This document shows positions 8,988-16,070 of a stretch of DNA of 37,509 bases, in pieces. The stretch lies in IMG/VR virus record IMGVR_UViG_3300046517_001320, positions 1 through 37,509 of that record; one strand, written 5' to 3'. Each line of letters begins with the position of its first letter. Positions within the stretch are counted from its first letter, which is position 1. The notes under the pieces were generated by a model. That model did no database searches and was not told the DNA's origin. It saw only the letters and a program-made list of their open reading frames with translations. Position numbers and translations under genes: made by a program. Source of the stretch: a virus.

Positions 8988-9706
8988 TAGACACCTGCCC
9001 GGACGCGCCACGCCCCATTAAGATAAGATTCCTGCTCAGTTTCAATATTTAAATTTACTGAACTGACAGATTCCATATCTTTCTTTAATTCCATGAACTC
9101 ATCCTGCAATGCTTGAGTCCAGGCCAGAGAACGACCTTTATAAAACGCCAGATATTTCGCCAATGCAAATTGCAGATAAAGAATGTAATAAGTTGGTAGA
9201 GACACCATAGTGTCATTTTCAGTTAAATCGGGAAGCTGAAATTTTCCATAGATATGTACATCATATCCCTGTGAGGCTCCAGGATAAAATTGCACCTGAG
9301 TAAGATCAACCTGATTCTGGATAATGGCAAACCGTGGCAAGCCAAGTTGAGGTTGATATTTATATGAAGCATAAAATGTATTTCTATTCTCAATCATTAA
9401 TGGATAGGTCACGCCATCCAGTTCAAGCCATGCATTTTGCATGTTGGATAAACGACCTTGCACCACATCAGGTGTTGGAAGATAAGTAGGTGAGCCAAAT
9501 GTTTTGAAACTTTCGCCAGCCAATAACGGAAATACAATCTCTTTGGCAATCGTTGTCATCAAACCCGTGGCACTATATTGATTAAGCAGTTGATTGAGAA
9601 ACTGCACACCTTTTGACATATCATTGCCATGCAAAGGTGTAGTTGGCGTGCTTGCGCTAACTAGCTGATAGCTATCCTCAACGAATTGCTTAACTGTTTG
9701 CGTCAT
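8987..9706 (-). CDS. P22 gp4-like head-to-tail connector (tail accessory factor)
   Basis: A 239-residue connector that binds under the portal ring and starts tail assembly. The N-terminus TVKQFVEDSYQLV, then TPLHGNDMSKGVQFLNQLLNQYSA, the central FGSPTYLPTPDVVQGRLSNM and the C-terminal helix LAKYLAFYKGRSL match the gp4 family pattern, which is a helical bundle with a C-terminal arm. Length is close to the relatives in uncultured P22-like phages, though P22 gp4 itself is shorter. It overlaps the upstream 73-aa gene by 17 bases and the gp10-like gene by one base, as expected for a tightly coupled neck operon. Confidence 0.85.
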   Translation of the reverse strand: MTQTVKQFVEDSYQLVSASTPTTPLHGNDMSKGVQFLNQLLNQYSATGLMTTIAKEIVFPLLAGESFKTFGSPTYLPTPDVVQGRLSNMQNAWLELDGVTYPLMIENRNTFYASYKYQPQLGLPRFAIIQNQVDLTQVQFYPGASQGYDVHIYGKFQLPDLTENDTMVSLPTYYILYLQFALAKYLAFYKGRSLAWTQALQDEFMELKKDMESVSSVNLNIETEQESYLNGAWRVRAGV

Positions 9707-9911
9707 TTTTTGGCTTCCTGCCAGTTACTTTTTTAGCTGATTCAACTGGTTTTGCGTTTACCTCATCCTGAGATGCAAACCATAAACCACTATCAATCAA
9801 CTTGGCAAACTCATCCCATGTATTGGCAATTTTCCTTCCAGTCGCATTATAAACCCATGCCCTGAAATGCTCTTTGCTAACCCATTGGCCAAGATATTCA
9901 ACTTGCTCCAT
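9690..9911 (-). CDS. Small protein between capsid and connector genes (73 aa)
   Basis: ATG 9911 is preceded by AAGGAGTTTTGC. An earlier in-frame start would fall in the hairpin after the capsid gene. The protein begins MEQVEYLGQWVSKEHFRAWV and ends in a Lys-rich tail (KKVTGRKPKNDANS). It has no membrane segment. Small proteins at this point in P22-like phages are common and mostly uncharacterised. It may act in head completion, but only position supports that. Confidence 0.7.
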   Translation of the reverse strand: MEQVEYLGQWVSKEHFRAWVYNATGRKIANTWDEFAKLIDSGLWFASQDEVNAKPVESAKKVTGRKPKNDANS

Positions 9912-9923
9912 GCAAAACTCCTT

Positions 9924-9956
9924 AAAACAAGGGCAGCTTTTCAACCACCCTGTTTT
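9924..9956 (-). terminator. Stem-loop after the capsid gene (attenuator or partial terminator)
   Basis: On the minus transcript, AAAACAGGG pairs with CCCTTGTTTT through one bulged base across a 14-nt loop, just downstream of the capsid stop. The right arm ends in TTTT, giving a weak intrinsic-terminator shape. It may lower expression of the neck genes relative to the capsid, or protect the 3' end of a capsid mRNA. Confidence 0.5.
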
Positions 9957-9965
9957 GTCTTTTAC

Positions 9966-11213
9966 TTACGAAAGCACGATTACAGCAAACTCAGGATTGA
10001 TTGAAACACCGCCAATTACGTCCAGACGATCTAACTGGATGTAATTACGGATATCCGCACCAAGAGAGTAAGTCATCGCTAACTTATAAAGATCACTATA
10101 AGTCGTAAGCGCATCTACACCGCCTTTCAATTCCTTGATTGGAGGAGCTGCAAACACAACCGCTTGATTGTGGAATGCAATACTGACGTTATGGTCATCT
10201 ACAAGCAAAACCTGAGCGCCAGTTTGAATTGCCGCTGAAATATTCTGCCTTGCGCCGCTAACAACGATTGCTGGACTAACAGGTATTGTCGCATTACTAC
10301 CACCAGCTGAAATCACATCTGCCGTTACAACAAATTGTGCAGTTGTACTAAGATCATCGTAAGTTAATGGATTAACCATGAACACACCATCAGCCTCAGT
10401 AAAGGTAATCAAATCACCTTTATTGAAAACTTGTGTGCCGGGAGCCTGACCTAAGCCGGTAACAGATATGCTACTGCCACTGGAAATTGGGCCACCAGTA
10501 ACGGTTCCACCCAGTTTAAATCCAGTTGGAGGACTGCCGCCTAATTGGCCTGCACCAGCAATTTGTCTACGTAAAAAGTTAGTTTTGAAGAAATCAAAAC
10601 CAGACAAATGACCAATAAAACCATCCAGCAATGCACCGCGATTAACAGTCATATTGAAGACATTTTTAAGATCATTAGACAATCCAGCTGATACACGCGG
10701 GCTATTGGCAAAATATCTGTTGCCATCTTCCGGTATACCCAATTCAGTCATATAAGCATCTGCTAACAGGACTGCATTGAAGTCAATCGCAACACCAGCC
10801 GTACCAGTGAATTGATAAACCTGTAACTGAAAATTCTCGCTTGCAATGAATTTCTCAACATCATTCGCTAATGTTTTAGCGCGTGGATTGAGCATCATAT
10901 CAAGATATGGCTGATCCCTTGCGCGATCAAATGTGAGTTCCATTCCATTGAACTCAACCATAGTATGAAACTGTGTATCAATTGTCAGAGGACGAATGAC
11001 CTGTACACGGGCTTCTGATGTAGCAGTTGCGCCACGTCCACCGAGATATCTTTCTTCCAGACGATAATTGATTGTTTGGCCAGTCGCGTACTTTAATCCT
11101 TTAAAGTCACCCTCAAGGTTGCGGTTAGCTACTTTTGCAAAATTTAAATAGTTTACGAAACGAACGAATACTTCATCCAGTACATACTGAGAAGTTTGAA
11201 ATGAATTAGGCAT
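9966..11213 (-). CDS. Major capsid (coat) protein, P22 gp5-like
   Basis: The 415-residue protein forms the icosahedral shell, HK97 fold with an added domain in this family. The N-terminus MPNSFQTSQYVLDEVFVRFVNYLNFAKVANR, read in two parts around VLDE, plus YATGQTINYRLEERYLGGRGA, TFDRARDQPYLDMMLNPRAKTLANDVEK and a beta-rich insertion near residues 225-300 fit the P22 coat family. Length is close to the 430 residues of P22 gp5. ATG 11213 follows GAGGGAATTGCC, behind a 155-base leader with three stem-loops. Unusually, 14 genes separate it from the scaffold gene. Confidence 0.9.
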   Translation of the reverse strand: MPNSFQTSQYVLDEVFVRFVNYLNFAKVANRNLEGDFKGLKYATGQTINYRLEERYLGGRGATATSEARVQVIRPLTIDTQFHTMVEFNGMELTFDRARDQPYLDMMLNPRAKTLANDVEKFIASENFQLQVYQFTGTAGVAIDFNAVLLADAYMTELGIPEDGNRYFANSPRVSAGLSNDLKNVFNMTVNRGALLDGFIGHLSGFDFFKTNFLRRQIAGAGQLGGSPPTGFKLGGTVTGGPISSGSSISVTGLGQAPGTQVFNKGDLITFTEADGVFMVNPLTYDDLSTTAQFVVTADVISAGGSNATIPVSPAIVVSGARQNISAAIQTGAQVLLVDDHNVSIAFHNQAVVFAAPPIKELKGGVDALTTYSDLYKLAMTYSLGADIRNYIQLDRLDVIGGVSINPEFAVIVLS

Positions 11214-11368
11214 GGCAATTCCCTCGCCAATGATTAGTAATTTAGCCCTCCTGGGCTATCCTTTTACTTGTTTCATTGTCGAGCGGACGACATGTTTTAC
11301 GCGCTGATGGGCTTGACGGAAACCCTATTGCTACACATCAATTAAGATCATTATGCTCTTAGTTTGTA
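11214..11368 (-). promoter_or_regulatory. Structured 5' leader of the capsid gene
   Basis: This 155-base stretch has no gene. On the minus transcript three short hairpins can be drawn: GGGTTT/AAGCCC, GTCG/CGAC and TAGCCC/GGGCTA (11243-11258, loop AGGA). The last one buries a full AGGAGG sequence about 35 bases before the start codon, while a nearer GAGG serves the gene. It may stabilise the very abundant capsid mRNA or give a ribosome standby site. No clear sigma70 promoter was found, so a late promoter of another type could lie here. Confidence 0.45.
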
Positions 11369-12268
11369 CTACTTTGCAATAGTCTCCTTAATTGGTCTTG
11401 AGATGATAAATTTTGTTCCTTGGTAAACAAATTCATTTATTCCACGAAGATATTTTTCAATATCAATATCAATTCCTTTTTTAATTCGTCTTTGGTGTGC
11501 ATTTACCCAATGTAAAATTGGTCTTTTTCTTCCAGTTTCAGTCATTGGTAATTCACGCGCATAAAATAATGATTTTACTTGTTCAGGATAAACTCCAAAC
11601 ATGGCTTTTGCTTTTCCTTCATTTGCAGTTACATTCCATAAATATCTTCTATCTTGATAAAAACCAACAACCGCAGAAGTCCATCCAATATCTGAAATAA
11701 ATGTTTCAGTAGTTTCTGAATCAGATTTTATTGTTCCATGGGCAGTAATGATTAATTTTCCATCATTTCGTCTAGCAAATGTATCATATATATGTCCTTT
11801 TTCATCCACACTAACATAACTTTTCATTAAGTGTATGCCACCAACGCCAGTAGCAGAAAAAGAAAGGAATTTATAGATTTTATGCTTGCCAAAATATTTC
11901 AAGCCTTTATGATTTAAAATGCTTGGTGGTGGTTGATCAATAAGCCTCAAATAACCCAAACGAAAATATTCATCATCAATTAAATCATCTTTCTTTTCTT
12001 GATTAAAGCTTTTATCAGGATTGTATGCCCATGATGCCTCTTTAGGCAGTCCGTCATTTATCATATCTATTTCACCATAAAAAATATCTCTGTCTTGTGG
12101 CGGGAAATAAGCACCAAAATTTCTAATTTGCAGAATATCTTTTTCATTAGGACGAATAAATTTTGGAACTTTTATGCATTCTTTATACATATCTTTTTCA
12201 TACATTGCGATTAATGAGCGAGCTACTAAATCTTCAAACTCATCTTTTTGCCAATAACCTTCTGACAT
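11369..12268 (-). CDS. Conserved phage protein of unknown function (299 aa)
   Basis: ATG 12268 follows AAGGAAATAAA. There is no membrane segment or signal peptide. The C-terminal motif LHWVNAHQRRIKKG, followed by an LRGINEF...GTKFIISRPI pattern, resembles a conserved ending that I recall from many uncharacterised phage proteins. The middle contains VGFYQDRRYLWNV and GKHKIYKF motifs. It is the gene just before the capsid leader and the last of the scaffold-to-capsid accessory run. A nuclease or mRNA-binding role would be a guess, so none is given. Confidence 0.7.
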   Translation of the reverse strand: MSEGYWQKDEFEDLVARSLIAMYEKDMYKECIKVPKFIRPNEKDILQIRNFGAYFPPQDRDIFYGEIDMINDGLPKEASWAYNPDKSFNQEKKDDLIDDEYFRLGYLRLIDQPPPSILNHKGLKYFGKHKIYKFLSFSATGVGGIHLMKSYVSVDEKGHIYDTFARRNDGKLIITAHGTIKSDSETTETFISDIGWTSAVVGFYQDRRYLWNVTANEGKAKAMFGVYPEQVKSLFYARELPMTETGRKRPILHWVNAHQRRIKKGIDIDIEKYLRGINEFVYQGTKFIISRPIKETIAK

Positions 12269-12280
12269 TTTATTTCCTTA

Positions 12281-12886
12281 TTAACAACGGTCAATCCGTT
12301 CCTGTAAATCTTCAACTTTGGAAAAACACTGTGCCAGCATTAGGCAATCAGACAATGCTCTATGTGCATCAACATATGGAACGCCCATTGCTTCACACAC
12401 ATCTTGCTGACGAAATCGCATTAACTTGACAGGCCATGTAAAATTAGCCTTGGTACAAATCCACTTATTCAGCAAAAGAGTATAACCCCATGGCGCAGTA
12501 GCAATGAATCGCTTATCAAAATCTGCATTATGCGCAACACATGCTTGGGCTTTTTTATTCATCTCAATCAGGATATCACCCGTTCCAATAAGCGATGGAT
12601 CATTTATAATAGAACTTGTTTGTGATTCTGGATTTGTCCACATCTGAGTAAATATTTCAGCATTTGATAGATTGCGAAATGCATAATCTTCACGTGTAGA
12701 TTCAGCGCTAATATGGTTAATATTTTCAACAGGATTTATTTCGCATGGCAAAAGAGTGGAAAAAGATTGTAAAACTGTTTTATATTTTACACTGAATAAA
12801 ACTGCGGCTATTTCGATCATTACTGCGCCCTTTTTCACATCAAGTCCTGTTGTTTCCGTGTCAATTATTAGCAAATTTTCTATCAT
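12281..12886 (-). CDS. DEDDh-type 3'-5' exonuclease (DnaQ-like)
   Basis: The 201-residue protein carries all four acidic residues and the histidine of the DEDDh exonuclease fold: DTET at 9-12 (D9, E11), HNADFD with D122, and HRALSDC with H175 and D180. It hydrolyses DNA or RNA 3' ends with two metal ions and may serve in proofreading, repair, recycling of ends or host nucleic acid degradation. ATG 12886 has AGGGATATTT upstream. It sits 12 bases before the 299-aa gene in the accessory run between scaffold and capsid. No polymerase is encoded nearby, so it probably acts with host enzymes. Confidence 0.88.
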   Translation of the reverse strand: MIENLLIIDTETTGLDVKKGAVMIEIAAVLFSVKYKTVLQSFSTLLPCEINPVENINHISAESTREDYAFRNLSNAEIFTQMWTNPESQTSSIINDPSLIGTGDILIEMNKKAQACVAHNADFDKRFIATAPWGYTLLLNKWICTKANFTWPVKLMRFRQQDVCEAMGVPYVDAHRALSDCLMLAQCFSKVEDLQERIDRC

Positions 12887-12894
12887 AAATATCC

Positions 12895-13020
12895 CTATCT
12901 ACGTTTAGTATTAAGAAAAATTCCATATATACAAAAACCTATCCAGAATTGATAATTCGTCCAGTTATCAAAATGAGCTATTGAGAATGTAACAATAAGA
13001 GAAATAAATGTATTTAACAT
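12895..13020 (-). CDS. Small membrane protein (41 aa)
   Basis: Starts with MLNTFISLIVTFSIAHF and ends NTKRR. One to two hydrophobic segments are followed by a basic tail, so an inner-membrane protein with a cytoplasmic C-terminus is likely. The ATG overlaps the DUF3310 stop by seven bases and its stop lies eight bases before the exonuclease start, so it fits the operon exactly. There is no family assignment for such a short protein. Confidence 0.6.
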   Translation of the reverse strand: MLNTFISLIVTFSIAHFDNWTNYQFWIGFCIYGIFLNTKRR

Positions 13021-13241
13021 TTATTAATCTCATCATTGATATACCAAATTGCTTTTTGCAAATCTTCTTTGCCATTCTTAAGCTTGTATCGCCAAATATA
13101 TTTCATAGAATTTCCAATATTGAAAGACATATGACGAGTAACATCGATACATTCAATCGGCTTTTCACATGCCGAACATTTCATTTCGCCAGAAGTATAA
13201 TGTACGGGATGATTAACATTATCATGCTCGTGATTACTCAT
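13014..13241 (-). CDS. DUF3310 family protein
   Basis: A 75-residue protein with the DUF3310 signature: NHPVHYTSGEMKC, ECIDVTRHMSF, SMKYIWRYKLKNGKEDLQKAIWYIND. This family is very common in phages, often called a 'nucleotide kinase' by transfer, but its real function is not established. An extra CSAC pair after HYTSG suggests a small metal or disulphide insertion. ATG 13241 has GAGAGG eight bases upstream. It overlaps the next gene upstream by four bases. Confidence 0.88.
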   Translation of the reverse strand: MSNHEHDNVNHPVHYTSGEMKCSACEKPIECIDVTRHMSFNIGNSMKYIWRYKLKNGKEDLQKAIWYINDEINKC

Positions 13242-13450
13242 CCTTTACACCTCTCAATTATTCTCAATAATTTTCTTCCCTTACCAGCCTTAATCATTTC
13301 ATAAGGAGCAATATTTCCTAATTCTGGTTGCTGAGATATCCACCAGAAGTTTAATTTATTTCTATCATGTTCAAATAATTCCAGCGCAGCGGAATATACA
13401 CGTTCATAAGTAGTTCGACGAGAAGTTGTCTTAGATTCATTTTGTATCAT
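13238..13450 (-). CDS. Small protein with an MbcA/ParS/Xre antitoxin-like C-terminal motif (70 aa)
   Basis: The C-terminal half has W..SQQPELGNIAPYEMIKAG....LLRII, the pattern of the toxin-binding (DUF2384-like) domain of MbcA/ParS/Xre antitoxins. No helix-turn-helix is seen in the N-terminal half (Arg-rich, ERVYSAALELFEHDRNKL). No RES or Mbc-type toxin gene is nearby. A solitary phage copy might counter a host toxin of the RES family or serve another role. A second protein with the same pattern lies at 35399-35575. The start overlaps the upstream stop as ATGA. Confidence 0.6.
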   Translation of the reverse strand: MIQNESKTTSRRTTYERVYSAALELFEHDRNKLNFWWISQQPELGNIAPYEMIKAGKGRKLLRIIERCKG

Positions 13451-13758
13451 ATCATTGAGTTCTTTATTTTATGGTTAACTTCATCCCTTATTTTTTCGAA
13501 AAGACTTTTCATAAAATCTTTTCTTTTGTCCTTAATATTGAAGGTTTGCAGAAAATGAACAATAACATCGCGGTTAAACATAATGAGACATGAACACACT
13601 ATATCACTAACAGCTTGTGGGTGGTGCAGAAATTTATCTTTATCTTTTTCCAGATTTGAATAAAATGCTTCCATCAAATCCTGCATTATTTTATGTTTAA
13701 TATTTTTTTGTTCGTCATTTAAAAAATGACTATTATTATTTACTATTTTTCTATTCAT
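13447..13758 (-). CDS. Hypothetical helical protein (103 aa)
   Basis: ATG 13758 is preceded by AAGGATTTACA. It is a highly charged, helical protein with a central hydrophobic patch (VSDIVCSCLIMFNRDVIVHFLQ, written here from its two halves VSDIVCSCLIM and FNRDVIVHFLQ) and a basic C-terminus. It is in an accessory operon with clear coupling to the next gene. The family is not recognised. Confidence 0.6.
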   Translation of the reverse strand: MNRKIVNNNSHFLNDEQKNIKHKIMQDLMEAFYSNLEKDKDKFLHHPQAVSDIVCSCLIMFNRDVIVHFLQTFNIKDKRKDFMKSLFEKIRDEVNHKIKNSMI

Positions 13759-13773
13759 TGTAAATCCTTAGTG

Positions 13774-14238
13774 TTAATTCCAGACTATGCCTTTACTTTC
13801 ACAGGCATGACATTGGCCGCCACAAGAAATATTATCTTCTATTCCGCGCCAATAACCTTTGCCATCACAAACAGGACATTTGTAAGGAGATTTCTTTAAT
13901 TCAATATCAATTAATTTTACATGCTTTATTGAGAGTCCTTTATACATTTCTGTTAATGCAGTAATTTGTTTTTCAATTTCATTTTTTTCTTTGAAATATA
14001 ATTTTATAAATCGTTCATGAGTATTTTCTAATTTTTCAATTTTTTCCTGTAATTTTATATACTTCAATTCTTCCGATAGGACATTCCCAGCAATATTTTT
14101 CAATGATTGCATTTTACATTGATAACAATCATCAACAAGCCCATGAACACATCTTGATTTGTGAGGACGGGCGCAATTAAAACAAATATTACCTTCATTG
14201 CCAGTTTCTTTGCCGCAACCACGACACAATAAAATCAT
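13774..14238 (-). CDS. Zinc-ribbon protein with DnaJ-type CxxCxGxG ends (154 aa)
   Basis: The N-terminus has C-RGC...C-FNC and CVHG...CYQC pairs, the middle (residues about 50-115) is a coiled coil, and the C-terminus has CPVCDGKGYW...CGGQCHACESKG, a DnaJ-like zinc centre. Two zinc centres joined by a coiled coil suggest a nucleic acid or protein binding adaptor. The ATG overlaps the stop of the 50-aa gene (TAATG). It is one of five small CxxC proteins in this genome. Function unknown. Confidence 0.65.
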   Translation of the reverse strand: MILLCRGCGKETGNEGNICFNCARPHKSRCVHGLVDDCYQCKMQSLKNIAGNVLSEELKYIKLQEKIEKLENTHERFIKLYFKEKNEIEKQITALTEMYKGLSIKHVKLIDIELKKSPYKCPVCDGKGYWRGIEDNISCGGQCHACESKGIVWN

Positions 14239-14390
14239 TACCTATATTCCTTATATCGATAAGCTGGCTCTGATTGACCCTTGTTAGGGTAAAAAGTATT
14301 ATCAGCCGATTGGACGGTTTTATCGATATATTCAGGCTCACCCGTCTGAGGTTCAGACGGATTCATCATTTCGCCTTCTGTTGGCTTCAT
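14238..14390 (-). CDS. Small acidic hypothetical protein (50 aa)
   Basis: Begins MKPTEGEMMNPSEP and ends YRYKEYR. It is low-complexity, Pro/Glu/Gln rich, probably disordered. Start and stop are tightly packed: the stop overlaps the zinc-ribbon start as TAATG and the ATG directly follows the stop of the Lys-rich gene. An 8-bp perfect stem (CCGTCTGA / TCAGACGG, 3-nt loop, 14342-14360) lies inside the gene. Confidence 0.5.
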   Translation of the reverse strand: MKPTEGEMMNPSEPQTGEPEYIDKTVQSADNTFYPNKGQSEPAYRYKEYR

Positions 14391-14498
14391 TTATTTCTTA
14401 CCTTTCTTTTTTTCATGTTCTTTCATTTCATGTTTCTTGCTTTCTTTCTTTTCAGGCATCTTTTGCTTTTCTTTGCGTTTATCTTCGCTTTTGCTCAT
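14391..14498 (-). CDS. Lysine-rich peptide (35 aa)
   Basis: Most residues are Lys or Glu (MSKSEDKRKEKQKMPEK, then KKESKKHEMKEHEKKKGKK). GGAGA lies seven bases before ATG 14498. It is disordered and strongly basic. Such peptides in phage operons may bind nucleic acid or be packaged with DNA, but nothing in the sequence decides this. Confidence 0.5.
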   Translation of the reverse strand: MSKSEDKRKEKQKMPEKKESKKHEMKEHEKKKGKK

Positions 14499-14653
14499 CG
14501 ATATTCTCCAAAACGGGGTTCGGGTTTTCTGGCCATGCATGAACGATCTCGCTCATCAATGGTTGAATCATACTTCTCAGTCTTTGCAGGTTTCTGCAAA
14601 TTCTTTGCCGTAATCGTATCAATTTGCTGATTTGATTTAATAAGCTTTGGCAT
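14495..14653 (-). CDS. Small hypothetical protein (52 aa)
   Basis: Begins MPKLIKSNQQIDTITAKN and ends KPEPRFGEYR. The start lies inside the end of the upstream gene with GGTGG before it, and the stop overlaps the next start as ATGA, so it is likely translated by coupling. The single Cys and the DERDRSCMARKP segment are its only distinctive features. No family recognised. Confidence 0.5.
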   Translation of the reverse strand: MPKLIKSNQQIDTITAKNLQKPAKTEKYDSTIDERDRSCMARKPEPRFGEYR

Positions 14654-14789
14654 CTTCTGCCACCATAGCTTCTCTGCTCATTTCAGATAAATTATTAACA
14701 TCTGGCAAAATGTCATTGCGATAAACAATACGTGGCATTGGCATGTTGTCAGGCTCATTCAGATTTTCATTAGCATGTCTTTTTTCCAT
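14637..14789 (-). CDS. Small hypothetical protein (50 aa)
   Basis: ATG 14789 is chosen because AAGGATTTATCTT precedes it. Earlier in-frame starts would double-code with the upstream gene. The protein reads MEKRHANENLNEPDN and ends MVAEDAKAY. It is charged and without membrane segment. Part of a dense run of small genes between scaffold and capsid. Confidence 0.5.
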   Translation of the reverse strand: MEKRHANENLNEPDNMPMPRIVYRNDILPDVNNLSEMSREAMVAEDAKAY

Positions 14790-14802
14790 AAGATAAATCC
14801 TT

Positions 14803-15003
14803 TTATCTATAACCATCATTTCTGCCTGATTTCTTAGCAGACTGTTCTTCCTGTACCGGCGTTTTACCTTGACCATGCGCACGACCTTTTCCTTTTCCGG
14901 GTTTTCCAACCTTTCCAAGTGACCGCAATGCATGGCCAGACGAAAATAAATTCGCATCACCATCTATCTTCCGATTCTTAGCCACGTTTGTAAATGGCTC
15001 CAT
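14803..15003 (-). CDS. Gly/Lys-rich basic hypothetical protein (66 aa)
   Basis: Starts MEPFTNVAKNRKIDGDANL, then a GKVGKPGKGKGRAHGQGKT stretch. ATG 15003 overlaps the upstream gene by 26 bases and has a poor ribosome site. A GTG at 14985 with GGAG upstream is an alternative start. The GK repeats look like a flexible nucleic acid binding tail. Downstream of the scaffold, such a protein might assist packaging or assembly, but this is conjecture. Confidence 0.5.
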   Translation of the reverse strand: MEPFTNVAKNRKIDGDANLFSSGHALRSLGKVGKPGKGKGRAHGQGKTPVQEEQSAKKSGRNDGYR

Positions 15004-15151
15004 CAAGATGAATCTTAGGCTCAGGCTTTGGCGGTTCAAAATGATTAATGTCTCTTTGCACGTCAGCGCCAGTCAATGCAACATCCCTAATTCTGACATT
15101 CTGTTTTTGTCGCTCAAGTAATGGCTGTCCATTATCCCCTGGTATCGGCAT
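14978..15151 (-). CDS. Small hypothetical protein after the scaffold gene (57 aa)
   Basis: ATG 15151 is preceded by GGAGGATTTGCA, a near-perfect ribosome site. The protein (MPIPGDNGQPLLERQKQN...) is Pro-rich, charged, without membrane segment. It lies 23 bases downstream of the scaffold stop, suggesting it is made with the head proteins. No recognised family. Confidence 0.55.
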   Translation of the reverse strand: MPIPGDNGQPLLERQKQNVRIRDVALTGADVQRDINHFEPPKPEPKIHLDGAIYKRG

Positions 15152-15173
15152 TGCAAATCCTCCATGACATAAA

Positions 15174-16070
15174 TTACTTTCTGTTATCTCTAATCTTACT
15201 TTTTCCATGACTGTGAATCAATGAATCAATATCTTGTTTTAGTGGCTCAAATGTAGCGTCGCCACTGATTCTTTTCGCTGGCACAGGCGCAGTCGTTATT
15301 ACTCTAGCCTTGCGCATTCTTTCTTCCAGACGCCCAATCTCAACTCCTTGCGTTACCGCATTGGGAATTTTCGCAATCCGTTCAATTTCACCGGGATTTT
15401 GCTTACAGGCAGCATAAAGAAAAGCAGCCGGGTCTTGCATATCTCTTGCCGCAACCATTATCGCCGCTGTAATTGGCTTTCCACTAACTACCTTTTCAAA
15501 ATCACTATATTTTTGCATACTAGTCGAAAACTTGCTTTCAAATTCAACCTGCGCAATTTCTTCATTGCGACGCCATTGCTTTTCCTGAGTTTCTTTTTCA
15601 ACTTCCTGCGCCGTTTCCTTTATTACTTCCTTTAATTCCTGTTTCCAGTTGGTTTCACTTTCCTCACCTTCCACTGGCGCAGGTTTTTTCTCCGGAGCTT
15701 GAACAGGTTGTTCAATATGGCGATCTTTTAACCGCTTGCGAATCATTGCCTGAACTTCTTCTTCCGTGTATGTTTTTGCTTTAGCGACAGGATTTCCATA
15801 CTCATCTACATTTTCATCAACGCTAGAGGTATCTTCTTTTGACTTATCTTCTGTTTGCGATTCTGTTTTGTCTTCCTTTTTTTCTTCTGGCACTTCCAGA
15901 GAAACCGGTATTTCTTCCTGGCTGGTATCTGGATTTATATTATCTTCTAATTTTTCTTCTATTGGTTTATTGGCTACTTCTCCTGGCATAGGCGTACCCA
16001 GCTTTCTGGCTTCTTCACTAACGATCAAGTTATCAGCGCTTCTTGTTCTATCAATTGCCAAATCAGTCAT
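15174..16070 (-). CDS. Scaffolding protein
   Basis: Guides assembly of the procapsid and leaves before DNA packaging. The 298-residue protein is acidic and Glu/Lys-rich with a disordered N-terminal half, then the motif YTEEEVQAMIRKRLKDRH, coiled coil (residues about 135-175), a compact part with FSTSMQKYSDFEKVV, DMQDPAAFLYAACKQNPGEIERIAKIP and EIGRLEERMRKA, and a basic C-terminus (SHGKSKIRDNRK) that would bind the coat. This matches P22-type scaffolds in size and layout. GGAAATGAGAA precedes the ATG and the gene overlaps the portal stop by eight bases. Confidence 0.85.
   Translation of the reverse strand: MTDLAIDRTRSADNLIVSEEARKLGTPMPGEVANKPIEEKLEDNINPDTSQEEIPVSLEVPEEKKEDKTESQTEDKSKEDTSSVDENVDEYGNPVAKAKTYTEEEVQAMIRKRLKDRHIEQPVQAPEKKPAPVEGEESETNWKQELKEVIKETAQEVEKETQEKQWRRNEEIAQVEFESKFSTSMQKYSDFEKVVSGKPITAAIMVAARDMQDPAAFLYAACKQNPGEIERIAKIPNAVTQGVEIGRLEERMRKARVITTAPVPAKRISGDATFEPLKQDIDSLIHSHGKSKIRDNRK

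Noticed and set aside
14342-14360. CCGTCTGA/TCAGACGG hairpin resembling a Neisseria DNA uptake sequence
   Set aside because: Only 9 of 10 bases match, a single copy exists and it lies inside a small gene, so it gives no host signal.
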